From a virus: a stretch of DNA of 28,810 nucleotides. The notes under the pieces are model-generated. The model did no database searches, was not told the DNA's origin, and saw only the letters and a program-made list of their open reading frames with translations. Positions 1 through 7,158 of the stretch are shown one piece after another. The stretch spans positions 1 to 28,810 of the IMG/VR virus record IMGVR_UViG_3300035698_022442, one strand, 5' to 3'. How positions within the stretch are numbered: the first letter of the stretch is position 1; every line of letters starts with the position of its first letter. Made by a program: the position numbers and the translations under genes.

Positions 1-10
1 ATCAATAAGG

Positions 11-226
11 ATGGTAGGACAGATACAGATATCGAATATACTGAGTGAACATTATCCCAAATACTTGTCATATCAGCAAGTAATGGAATTGACTGAAACA
101 TCTAAGACCAGTGTATTAAGGTGTCTTAAGCAGCTTGCAAAAAGAGATGAGATCGAATTGAAGATAATATGGGGAAAGAAATTAAGATCGGGATGGAAAA
201 CATTATACCGATTCAAAGGAGGATAA
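11..226 (+). CDS. small winged helix-turn-helix protein
   Basis: 71 aa. The pattern fits a compact winged helix: an N-terminal helix (ISNILSEHYPKYLS), a helix-turn-helix at about residues 20-45 (YQQVMELTETSKTSVLRCLKQLA), then a charged beta-wing ending in LYRFKGG. It probably binds DNA as a transcription regulator, but no specific family can be named. The ATG at 11 follows AAGG directly, so the ribosome binding site is poor and the real control region may lie left of the window. The stop is one base before the next gene's ATG, so it is probably cotranscribed with the two genes that follow. Confidence 0.6.
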   Translation: MVGQIQISNILSEHYPKYLSYQQVMELTETSKTSVLRCLKQLAKRDEIELKIIWGKKLRSGWKTLYRFKGG

Positions 227-227
227 A

Positions 228-926
228 ATGAAGAAAGAAAAAGTCGAATTGAATGAAAAAGAAATAACACCACCTGGAGATGTAGCAGCTGCAGCTGAGG
301 ATGAAGAAAATAAAGAAGGTATATTTACAATGCATGAAGCAGAGAAAAAAGAGAAGGATGAGGAAATAGCAGCTTTAAGGAAAAGCTTAGAAGAAGAGAA
401 AGGCAAAACAAGATATTTACCTGAACCTATTCCATTGCCACCAGAACAAAAGAAACTACCAAAAGGAATACAAGAGTCAGATATCAAGACAACAGTGACC
501 AATATGTCTACAGTTATTAAAGAAAAATTGCTGCAGCTTCACGACCTGGCCACAATGGAAGTATTACTTGAGTCATCTGTAAGAATGAAGAAACGGTTAG
601 AATCGATAAAAAAGATGTCATCGGCAGAACATATCAAGATCCGGGGCATGTGGAAAACATTTGCACCACAGATGCATATATCCAATTTGCAAGGTAGAAA
701 GATCAATAATGATGAATACGAGATCGCTTTCGGTGTCTATATCACAGATGATAAAGGAAATAAGCAGATGTTCATACATTCAGCTGAAGTCAAGATGCAT
801 GATGGATCAACTATTCAACGGGCATTATCAGCAGAATACCGAATTGGATATGAGATAAAGGAACAGATCAAATCAGGAAAGCCAATTACAAGAGAAGTAG
901 TTAGGATTGATAAAATACAAGAGTGA
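228..926 (+). CDS. hypothetical protein, charged N-terminus
   Basis: 232 aa, not recognised. Residues 1-75 are very rich in Glu and Lys and likely disordered or coiled coil. A proline-rich link (LPEPIPLPPEQKKLP) leads to a folded C-terminal half (about 85-232) with helices and then beta-rich segments (YEIAFGVYITDDKGNKQMF). The start is well supported by GGAGG at 219-223, five bases before the ATG. It overlaps the possible GTG start of the next gene by a few bases. Its place before the late promoter suggests an accessory or DNA-related role rather than a virion role, but this is inference only. Confidence 0.6.
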   Translation: MKKEKVELNEKEITPPGDVAAAAEDEENKEGIFTMHEAEKKEKDEEIAALRKSLEEEKGKTRYLPEPIPLPPEQKKLPKGIQESDIKTTVTNMSTVIKEKLLQLHDLATMEVLLESSVRMKKRLESIKKMSSAEHIKIRGMWKTFAPQMHISNLQGRKINNDEYEIAFGVYITDDKGNKQMFIHSAEVKMHDGSTIQRALSAEYRIGYEIKEQIKSGKPITREVVRIDKIQE

Positions 927-937
927 GGGTAGAAACA

Positions 938-1429
938 ATGAAACGAACATTTGTATGGGACGGAGAGAAGATTAAGGAAACAGTTGAGCAGGTTGAGAAT
1001 AAGCTGTCAACGAAAGATATATTGAATGGATTGGATCATGTCAGAAGTGAAATCTATAAGATGGAAAACCAGGAAATTCAATTGAAGCAACAAATAGCGG
1101 CAAATAAGAATAGTATTGGCCAGGCCAAAGAGTTTGAAAAGGATCTTCGAGCATTTGAGGAAAAATGCGAGAAACTACAAAAAGAGAAGATTCTTTATAT
1201 CATTGAGACAATACATAAAACTTGTCTTGAGAAGGCCACAAAGTCAGCTGCTAAAGCAATAGAAGATTCACCTGAGGCATATACTGAGAGTGCAAAGAAA
1301 AACTTGCCTTTCTTGGATTATCAGAAGCTTCTTGCAACAGATAAGAAGATGGCTGAGAAGATATGCAATCGGATGATTAGAACACATCTATATGAAAAAC
1401 CAATTTTTGATAACCCTTTCAAGGGTTAA
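938..1429 (+). CDS. hypothetical coiled-coil protein
   Basis: 163 aa when started at the ATG at 938, which has GAGGG about eight bases upstream. A GTG at 923 overlapping the previous stop is the alternative and adds five residues. The protein is nearly all helical: residues 15-95 have heptad-like Leu/Ile spacing and high Glu/Lys. The C-terminal part (about 100-163) is also helical and ends in PFKG. There are no catalytic motifs. The last codons lie inside a terminator stem-loop, so this is the last gene of its transcript. Function unknown. Confidence 0.6.
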   Translation: MKRTFVWDGEKIKETVEQVENKLSTKDILNGLDHVRSEIYKMENQEIQLKQQIAANKNSIGQAKEFEKDLRAFEEKCEKLQKEKILYIIETIHKTCLEKATKSAAKAIEDSPEAYTESAKKNLPFLDYQKLLATDKKMAEKICNRMIRTHLYEKPIFDNPFKG

Positions 1430-1501
1430 TTTTTTATTTGGGAATGGTAGCAAGGTCGCTACACGAGGATTTGATATATCCTCAGTATCAAAAGTCTTCA
1501 T
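1388..1501 (-). CDS. possible 37-aa microprotein antisense to tRNA-like element
   Basis: On the minus strand AAGGAGGTGAAACC sits just before an ATG at 1501. This is the strongest Shine-Dalgarno match in the window. It opens a 37-aa frame starting MKTFDTEDISNPRV and ending WFFI. The frame runs antisense through the tRNA-like element into the end of the plus-strand gene. All surrounding genes point the other way, so this may be chance: the same bases form the CACCTCC loop of the plus-strand RNA. No known domain. Confidence 0.2.
   Translation of the reverse strand: MKTFDTEDISNPRVATLLPFPNKKLTLERVIKNWFFI
1411..1438 (+). terminator. stem-loop plus U-run terminator
   Basis: TAACCCT pairs with AGGGTTA around a TTCA loop (1411-1428), followed by ATTTTTTATTT. 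The 7-bp stem overlaps the stop codon of the preceding gene. It separates the first three genes from the late promoter region. Confidence 0.7.
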
Positions 1502-1560
1502 TGGTTTCACCTCCTTAATGTTGTAATCGATGCACATCGGTTCGATTCCGGTCATTCTCG
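1440..1560 (+). tRNA. tRNA-like element, degenerate or intron-bearing
   Basis: The 5' heptamer GGGAATG (1440-1446) pairs with CATTCTC (1553-1559; one G-U), followed by G1560 at the discriminator position. Immediately inside is a textbook T arm: ATCGG / loop TTCGATT / CCGGT (1536-1552). A short D-like hairpin GTAGC/GCTAC (1447-1462) and a hairpin GAGGAT/ATCCTC with loop TTGATAT (1465-1483; anticodon position would read GAT) are also present. Against a normal tRNA, positions 8-9 are not available, 3-4 bases separate the D and anticodon stems, and about 52 bases lie between the anticodon-like arm and the T arm. That insert folds as CATTGGT/ATCGATG (1499-1532). It may be a tRNA with a non-canonical intron, a decayed tRNA, or a tRNA-like regulatory RNA. 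CCA is not encoded. Confidence 0.45.
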
Positions 1561-1569
1561 TTAAATTTA

Positions 1570-1586
1570 AGTGGTATTTAAATATA
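1570..1586 (+). promoter_or_regulatory. archaeal late promoter for the head module
   Basis: AGTGGTATTTAAATATA, a BRE/TATA-like box. The same 17 bases occur at 6215 and, with one change, at 18095. The TATA-like core begins at 1576, and the in-frame ATG at 1608 lies 32 bases downstream of it, where archaeal transcription is expected to start. Confidence 0.8.
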
Positions 1587-1607
1587 GAATAACATATGGA
1601 TAATAAA

Positions 1608-3125
1608 ATGGCTTTCATGAGATCTATTATACAAAATATTGGACAACTTTCTAAACAAGTTCTTCCAGGATCACCTCTAACAAACGATGAGGTAGGCTAC
1701 ACAAATACAACTTATTCTACTCAACAGGATCCAAATGATCGTGAAGCGATATATCCTAATTGGTTCTTCTCTGCTAGATTAGGTCAACCAAGACAGGTAG
1801 ATACTCGGAAATTACGAAACTTAGCTCAATCTCCATGGGCACAGATGGTTATCACAACTTTTAAGAAACAAATCACGACTATACCATGGGAAATTCTTCC
1901 TGAAGATGAGGATGATGCAACAGATCGAACCGTTGATATCAAAATTGTTACAGATTTCTTTTTAAATATGAATGTGAACAAGCAAACAGTTAATGATGTT
2001 AATTCTGAGCTTATTACTGATATTGCTGAGATTGATGCAGGCTGCCTGAATTATATTTATACAGTTGATTCATATGTGATTGGTGATATACCGGTTTACA
2101 ATGCATGGGGTCAGGTTGTAAGTTTTGAAACTGGTCTCGTATTGAAAGAATTAGGTCAAAGACAACTTAGAGGAGTTAAGGCTGTTGATGGCTCAACCAT
2201 GCTAAAACAGGTTGATATTCATAAAAATCTATTAAGTTTTTGGCAATACTCATTCAAACATCCACGACAGAATCCTACACGGTTTGAAGTTGATGAAATT
2301 GAATATGTTATTCTTAACCCAAGGTCATATGATGTTTATGGTTTTTCTCCAATGCAGTCAATACAGCAGGTTTTAGAATTGTTAGTTCAGGGAACTCGAT
2401 ATAATAAAGATCTTTATTTGAATAATGCAATTCCGGATATATTGATAAGTTTACCAAAATTACCAAAAGAACAACTTAGAATTCTAAAAAGGACATGGAA
2501 CAACCAATATAAGGGTAAACCTCATCAAGTAGGATTTATTAATTGGGCCTTTGATAATATTCATAAGCTTGCAAGCAATAACCGGGATTTAGAATGGCTT
2601 AACGGCCAGAAATGGTATTTCAAGATTGTATTTGGTTCTTTCGGTGTTAGTCCTGAAGAAGCTGGATTTTTTGAAGATTCAAACAAGGCCACAACTGAGG
2701 GCCAAGAACGTGTGACAGTAAGAAATGCATTAAAGCCATATATGCAGAGATTAGAACAAGTGCACACAAGAAAATCTATTTCTGAGATTTTGGGCAGAGC
2801 TGATCACGGATTAGTATTCAGATTTTTCCCAAAAGATCATGCCTTAGAGAAAATTGAATTTGAACAGGATATGCAAGAGCTGGATCATAATACATTAACG
2901 ATTAATGAGTATAGAAAAAAGAAGGGCCGTGATGTGGTTGAATGGGGAGATAAGCCCCAGGAAAAACCTTCTATGTTTGGTAGTTTTGGTGATCAAGATA
3001 AAGGTGAAGCTCAGTCAAATCCAAAAGATAATAATAATGATGATGATAAGAATAAAATGTTCAAAAAGAATTTCGAGGCATATATAAATGACAGCAAATA
3101 CATCACCGACGGCAACACAGCTTAA
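1608..3125 (+). CDS. phage portal protein
   Basis: 505 aa. This is the dodecameric portal that forms the DNA gate at the capsid vertex. Portal-family features include the N-terminal LAQSPWAQMVITTF region, the stem/wing segment DVYGFSPMQSIQQVLELLV, and KIVFGSFGVSPEEAGF followed by TTEGQERVT. The C-terminus is acidic and Asn/Asp-rich and likely disordered. The start was placed at the ATG at 1608 rather than 1596, because 1608 coincides with the transcription start predicted from the promoter; the same spacing is seen at the protease gene. The message would then be leaderless. It is followed by overlapping small structural genes and heads the late operon. Confidence 0.9.
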   Translation: MAFMRSIIQNIGQLSKQVLPGSPLTNDEVGYTNTTYSTQQDPNDREAIYPNWFFSARLGQPRQVDTRKLRNLAQSPWAQMVITTFKKQITTIPWEILPEDEDDATDRTVDIKIVTDFFLNMNVNKQTVNDVNSELITDIAEIDAGCLNYIYTVDSYVIGDIPVYNAWGQVVSFETGLVLKELGQRQLRGVKAVDGSTMLKQVDIHKNLLSFWQYSFKHPRQNPTRFEVDEIEYVILNPRSYDVYGFSPMQSIQQVLELLVQGTRYNKDLYLNNAIPDILISLPKLPKEQLRILKRTWNNQYKGKPHQVGFINWAFDNIHKLASNNRDLEWLNGQKWYFKIVFGSFGVSPEEAGFFEDSNKATTEGQERVTVRNALKPYMQRLEQVHTRKSISEILGRADHGLVFRFFPKDHALEKIEFEQDMQELDHNTLTINEYRKKKGRDVVEWGDKPQEKPSMFGSFGDQDKGEAQSNPKDNNNDDDKNKMFKKNFEAYINDSKYITDGNTA

Positions 3126-3345
3126 CGGGGTAAAACAAGATACTGTTCATTGGCCAGCTGCTGCTCATAGAGTAATTAATGTAGATAGTGATGGGGATGA
3201 AACAGTAAATCTTAATTTAGCAGATTCAAAAAAGATAGAGCAAACAGCACTATTAGAAGAAATAGTATGTGAGCTAAAGAAAATAAATAAACAATTAGAA
3301 ATAATGACTGATGATACAGTCAAGGAGGATGATGTAAAATGTTAA
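3088..3345 (+). CDS. small hypothetical protein overlapping portal
   Basis: 85 aa, starting 38 bases inside the portal gene with GAGG about nine bases upstream. The N-terminal half contains a short strand-rich stretch (HRVINVDSDGDETVNLNLAD) and the C-terminal half is a helix (IEQTALLEEIVCELKKINKQLEIM). It may be a small virion or neck-associated protein because of its position. The family is not recognised. Confidence 0.6.
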   Translation: MTANTSPTATQLNGVKQDTVHWPAAAHRVINVDSDGDETVNLNLADSKKIEQTALLEEIVCELKKINKQLEIMTDDTVKEDDVKC

Positions 3346-3911
3346 TAAATGATGGAGAAGGAAAAGGAACTTCTGCAGGAGTAACAGATGAAAATATGCT
3401 TAGAACAGAATCAGTCACACAAACAGTAGAACACCATATAAATCAAGAGCATGGACAAGCTTATAGTATACCATTTTCGCAGTCACCAACTGCAGCAGAT
3501 GATTGTATTTTTTACTTGAAAAATGATTCTGATGATGATATGACTATTGAAGGGATAACTATTGGAGCTACTGACCCAGGAGCAAATGATTCAGTATATT
3601 TCAAACTTGGAGATGTTGGGACAAGAAGTGGAGCAACAGCATTGACTCCTATAAATCTTAATACTGGAAGTGGAAATTCAGCAACAGGAACCTTTGAAAA
3701 AGGTGCCGATCTTACTGCAGGAACAATAGATGGTGGAACCGAATTTGAAAGAATAATCTTAGCAGCATCAGCAGCGACAGATTTAATATCAAAACCATTT
3801 AATTTTTCACAAGATATAATTATTAAAGAAAATGGAACATTTTCGATCTATATAGGTGGAAGTGCAGCTGGAACCTATTACATAACTGTACACCTTAATT
3901 ATCACAATTAA
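3339..3911 (+). CDS. predicted virion structural protein (beta-rich)
   Basis: 190 aa, almost all beta strand, rich in Gly, Thr and Asp, with repeated strand-turn units (MTIEGITIGATDPGAND; TFSIYIGGSAAGTYYITVHLNY) typical of a jelly-roll or Ig-like virion protein. There is no signal peptide. GGAGGATGAT precedes the ATG. It overlaps the previous gene by seven bases and the next gene starts directly at its stop codon. Head decoration or an accessory capsid role is inferred from position only. Confidence 0.6.
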   Translation: MLINDGEGKGTSAGVTDENMLRTESVTQTVEHHINQEHGQAYSIPFSQSPTAADDCIFYLKNDSDDDMTIEGITIGATDPGANDSVYFKLGDVGTRSGATALTPINLNTGSGNSATGTFEKGADLTAGTIDGGTEFERIILAASAATDLISKPFNFSQDIIIKENGTFSIYIGGSAAGTYYITVHLNYHN

Positions 3912-5012
3912 ATGATAAACAACAATATAACAGATAAAACAACAGGACATTCAGCGGAAGTTGATAGTTCTGAGGATGAAAAGAAAGCTGTAGTTGTTGC
4001 TACAAGACCATTGAAAATATTTGATAATAAATTGGCTTTCTTTTTAAATGATACTTATGGAATTGATATGAATGTTAATGGTGTATTTGGTGGGACACAA
4101 GTTGATATTCATGATGGTACTGATAATGGGTATTGGACTGCTGCAGATGTTGTAGGTGGCGGTAAAACAACTTTTAATAGCACAGACCAAAATCATACAA
4201 CTGGTGGAGCAAAAAGTATCAAATCTGATAACTCTCCTGTGGGTGACATCTTTGAAATTGATAAAGGTAGCAACCAGGATTTATCAAGTTATGTTGCAGT
4301 TACTATGTGGATTTATGTTGATAAGGATTGGAAAGATGGTGACCAAGTTGATTTTTATGCTTGGTTAAGTACTGGAACACCGGCACAAATTGGGACTAAA
4401 GTTGATTTAAGTGATTATTTTATGTATGATAATTATGATACTTGGCATAAAATAACGATACCATTAGTTGATATGGGGTTAACAGGATTAACTATTGATA
4501 CATTTAGGGTTGAGCAAGAAGCAGCAGAAGGAAAAGCTCCAAAATATTATTTAGATGATATACGAATAGAAGAAACCGGTGATCCTGTTATATTCACGTT
4601 AGAGCCAGATAAAGGTACTTGGTTAAGAGTAAAAAGTTTTCAAATTGTTGTGGCTAATGTTTATGATAGCACATTAGTTGCTGCATCGATGCCAAATCTT
4701 CCTTATGATACTTTGCTTGGTACAGCATTAACATCGGGAATTAACTATAAAAGAATAGAAGATGGGGTAACTGTTAGTGCAGCAACAATTAATAAATTTG
4801 TAGATTTTATGGTATTAAGTAATGCAACAATTACTGGTAGTGGTGGAGATGGAACTAATACTTGGATAGCTGTAAATATCCAATTTAATGAAGAAGTAAT
4901 ACTTAAACCGGAAAATGCTGATAAGATGACGCTTACAATCAATGATGATTTATCAGGATTATTATATTTACGAGTTGGTGTTGGGAGTAAAGTAGAAGAT
5001 AGAGAATTATAA
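3912..5012 (+). CDS. predicted structural protein with CBM-like beta-sandwich
   Basis: 366 aa. The middle (about residues 60-230) reads like a carbohydrate-binding-module/galactose-binding jelly roll: an early segment GGAKSIKSDNSP, LSSYVAVTMWIYVDKDW, TWHKITIPLVDM, and the closing strand KYYLDDIRIEE, which is a hallmark of these folds. The C-terminal third is a second beta domain. No signal peptide, so it is probably assembled on the virion rather than secreted. It may help the capsid bind host surface glycans. The ATG follows the upstream stop with no spacer and no Shine-Dalgarno sequence. Confidence 0.6.
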   Translation: MINNNITDKTTGHSAEVDSSEDEKKAVVVATRPLKIFDNKLAFFLNDTYGIDMNVNGVFGGTQVDIHDGTDNGYWTAADVVGGGKTTFNSTDQNHTTGGAKSIKSDNSPVGDIFEIDKGSNQDLSSYVAVTMWIYVDKDWKDGDQVDFYAWLSTGTPAQIGTKVDLSDYFMYDNYDTWHKITIPLVDMGLTGLTIDTFRVEQEAAEGKAPKYYLDDIRIEETGDPVIFTLEPDKGTWLRVKSFQIVVANVYDSTLVAASMPNLPYDTLLGTALTSGINYKRIEDGVTVSAATINKFVDFMVLSNATITGSGGDGTNTWIAVNIQFNEEVILKPENADKMTLTINDDLSGLLYLRVGVGSKVEDREL

Positions 5013-5013
5013 A

Positions 5014-6213
5014 ATGCTACCACTAGATTTTAATATATTTCAGAAAAAATTGAATGAGGATCAAATAGTTAATCATTACCCTACAGTTCATTGTATCACA
5101 GATATTGATCGATTTATATTTATCATGAAGAGTAAGGAGAAATGGGATTATTATACTATTGTTATGTATGATACAATACGAGAATTTGCAGGAGAAGAAG
5201 ATATAAATCAAGCATTTGATATGTTCATAACAAATTATTGTGCAAATACACTTCCTGTTAAGCCTGTTGAAAGAGATGTTATAATTGCAGACATTGATGA
5301 TATCACTAAAGGTCATGGTCAGAATAGTCAGTCTTGTAAGGATGCATTAGGTGTCAAACAAAGTCCTAAAAAGTTCCGACATTCTTTTTCTACCCCCACA
5401 ACAATGCCCGGATTTAATAAGGATTCGACAATTGATGCCGGAGAAGATGTAATCGATGAGGCCAAGGACTATTCTGATTTTTTGCTTAAGTTTTTTAATT
5501 TGATGGAAAAACGGGTATTGTCTGCCGTTAATGAAATCGAGATTGACAAGATGATTATAAATAATCAAATAAAAATTGACAAGTCTTTTATAAATAAAAC
5601 ATTTGGTGAATTTTTGAGAAATCTATTCAATTCAGTGAATACAGTTGCATTTGCAACAGTAGTAAGGCGATATATCAAGGCTGACCTTATTGCCGGGCTT
5701 GTATCGGCTGAAGCAGAATTAGGTGTTGATATTGGATTTACAGAAGCATATAAAGACCATTTGAATGTGTTGGCTTCACAACAAATTGATGGATATATGA
5801 TTAATGGTAAGAAATGGCCTGGGATTAAAGGAGTTACTAAGGAAATCCAGGCAGATGTAATAAAGACTGTTCAAGAAGGAATCAATCAGAAGATTGGTAT
5901 CGACGGTATAAAGAAAAATATATCAGACAGGTTTGAAGTTTTCTCTGATTGGAGGTCTGAAATGATTTCTAGGACTGAGACAAATAGAATTCTAAATGAA
6001 GGGAAGATTCTTGGGTATAAAGAATCCGGGATTCCCGGTAAAAAAGTATGGGACACAGCAATTGATAATCGAACATCACCGATTTGTCTTAGATTAAATG
6101 ATCAATTAAGAGAGCTTGATGAAGATTTTATTGATCCTGAAACACGAAAAGCCTTTGGAAGCCCTCCTGCCCATCCTAATTGTCGTTCTGTAGTGCGATT
6201 TATAGCCAAATGA
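5014..6213 (+). CDS. minor head protein, SPP1 gp7 / Mu F-like
   Basis: 399 aa. The C-terminal domain (about residues 290-399) carries the phage head morphogenesis pattern: SRTETNRILNEGK, KVWDTAIDNRTSPICLRLNDQ and the terminal PPAHPNCRSVVRF box. The N-terminal 140 residues are a separate, unrecognised domain. Members of this family sit inside the procapsid near the portal, and here it lies between portal and protease as usual. The ATG follows the previous stop after one base with no ribosome binding site. The next promoter begins directly behind its stop. Confidence 0.8.
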   Translation: MLPLDFNIFQKKLNEDQIVNHYPTVHCITDIDRFIFIMKSKEKWDYYTIVMYDTIREFAGEEDINQAFDMFITNYCANTLPVKPVERDVIIADIDDITKGHGQNSQSCKDALGVKQSPKKFRHSFSTPTTMPGFNKDSTIDAGEDVIDEAKDYSDFLLKFFNLMEKRVLSAVNEIEIDKMIINNQIKIDKSFINKTFGEFLRNLFNSVNTVAFATVVRRYIKADLIAGLVSAEAELGVDIGFTEAYKDHLNVLASQQIDGYMINGKKWPGIKGVTKEIQADVIKTVQEGINQKIGIDGIKKNISDRFEVFSDWRSEMISRTETNRILNEGKILGYKESGIPGKKVWDTAIDNRTSPICLRLNDQLRELDEDFIDPETRKAFGSPPAHPNCRSVVRFIAK

Positions 6214-6214
6214 G

Positions 6215-6231
6215 AGTGGTATTTAAATATA
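6215..6231 (+). promoter_or_regulatory. archaeal late promoter for the protease-capsid genes
   Basis: AGTGGTATTTAAATATA, identical to the promoter at 1570. The core starts at 6221 and the ATG of the protease gene is at 6253, again 32 bases on, so the message is predicted to be leaderless. Confidence 0.8.
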
Positions 6232-6252
6232 AAAACACTTAAGGTATATTTT

Positions 6253-7149
6253 ATGGACACGAATAAAAGTACACATGATTCATATCGCACTGAATTATTC
6301 ATGCCGATTATGAAAGCAGCTGATGGAAAATATATTGCCGTTCTTTCTGATGATTCCGTTGATAGAGATGAAGAAAAGTTATCTAAGGGTTGTATAGAAA
6401 AACTTGGATATGATGATCGATATTTAGCTGCTTTATGTAATCATGATAATGATGTGTTTATGCAAGTAGCTGAATGGACAAACAGAGGAGTACAGGAAAT
6501 AGATGGCTATACAGCATTAATTGCAGAACCTAGATTTTATAAGTCAAATCCAAATGCAAAGATAATTCAAGGCATGTTGGATGAAGGAGCTAAATTTGGA
6601 GTTTCTATTGGGGCGATTGTAAAGTCTTATGACGATATAGATGATATGCGTGTATTTACAGAATTAGAACTATTAGAAGCATCTTTCGTTGCAATTCCAA
6701 GCAATAGGCATGGAAGAGCATTGGCGGTTGCTAAATCGTTTAATAATAAAAAGCAAAGTGAGGTAAGCACAATGGATAAAGAATTTACAAAAAAAGATCT
6801 TGATGCTGCTATCGATAAAAAAGTTGAATCAATGAAAAACAACTTTGATAAAGAGCTAGCATTAAAAGATACAGAAATTGCAAAACTTAAGGATGATCTT
6901 AAGAAAGCAGAAGATGAAGCTGAAGATAAAGCTGAAGAAGCAAAGACTGAGACTGATGCAGCAAAAGATGAAGCCGCAACAGAAGCAGATAAGAAGCTTA
7001 AGGCAGTAGAAGCTGAACTCGTAAAAGTGAAGAATGCAATCTTGGAAAAGGCACAGTTTGCCAAAGATGGCGGGCACGACAAAACAACACCAGAAGCAGC
7101 AGATGAAGCATTCAAAAAAGGTAAGCTCCCAATTATGCAGGGGATATGA
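6253..7149 (+). CDS. prohead serine protease fused to capsid scaffold
   Basis: 298 aa. Residues 1-162 match the HK97-type prohead protease (peptidase U35): the likely catalytic His64 in LCNHDND, Ser118 in FGVSIGA, and a third acidic residue around Glu142 in ELLEASFVAIPSN. Residues 174-285 are a long, highly charged coiled coil (DKELALKDTEIAKLKDDLK) typical of scaffolding or delta domains. The protease matures the shell after assembly. The start lies at the predicted transcription start and has no Shine-Dalgarno sequence. The scaffold part has its own internal start at 6772. Confidence 0.9.
   Translation: MDTNKSTHDSYRTELFMPIMKAADGKYIAVLSDDSVDRDEEKLSKGCIEKLGYDDRYLAALCNHDNDVFMQVAEWTNRGVQEIDGYTALIAEPRFYKSNPNAKIIQGMLDEGAKFGVSIGAIVKSYDDIDDMRVFTELELLEASFVAIPSNRHGRALAVAKSFNNKKQSEVSTMDKEFTKKDLDAAIDKKVESMKNNFDKELALKDTEIAKLKDDLKKAEDEAEDKAEEAKTETDAAKDEAATEADKKLKAVEAELVKVKNAILEKAQFAKDGGHDKTTPEAADEAFKKGKLPIMQGI
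6772..7149 (+). CDS. nested in-frame scaffold protein
   Basis: Within the protease gene an in-frame ATG (Met174) at 6772 is preceded by GAGGT (6760-6764) with a 7-base gap, a good archaeal ribosome binding site. It would release the coiled-coil scaffold alone, 125 aa. The arrangement matches the lambda C/Nu3 principle, where protease-scaffold and free scaffold share a reading frame. That the internal start is used is inference, but the site stands out because the long form has no Shine-Dalgarno sequence. Confidence 0.6.
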   Translation: MDKEFTKKDLDAAIDKKVESMKNNFDKELALKDTEIAKLKDDLKKAEDEAEDKAEEAKTETDAAKDEAATEADKKLKAVEAELVKVKNAILEKAQFAKDGGHDKTTPEAADEAFKKGKLPIMQGI

Positions 7150-7158
7150 GGTACGAAA

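Noticed and set aside
1536-1560. Attachment site made of a tRNA 3' end only
   Set aside because: The matching 5' acceptor strand is also present at 1440-1446, and no integrase or second copy of the T-arm sequence was found in the window; it remains possible if the other end lies outside.
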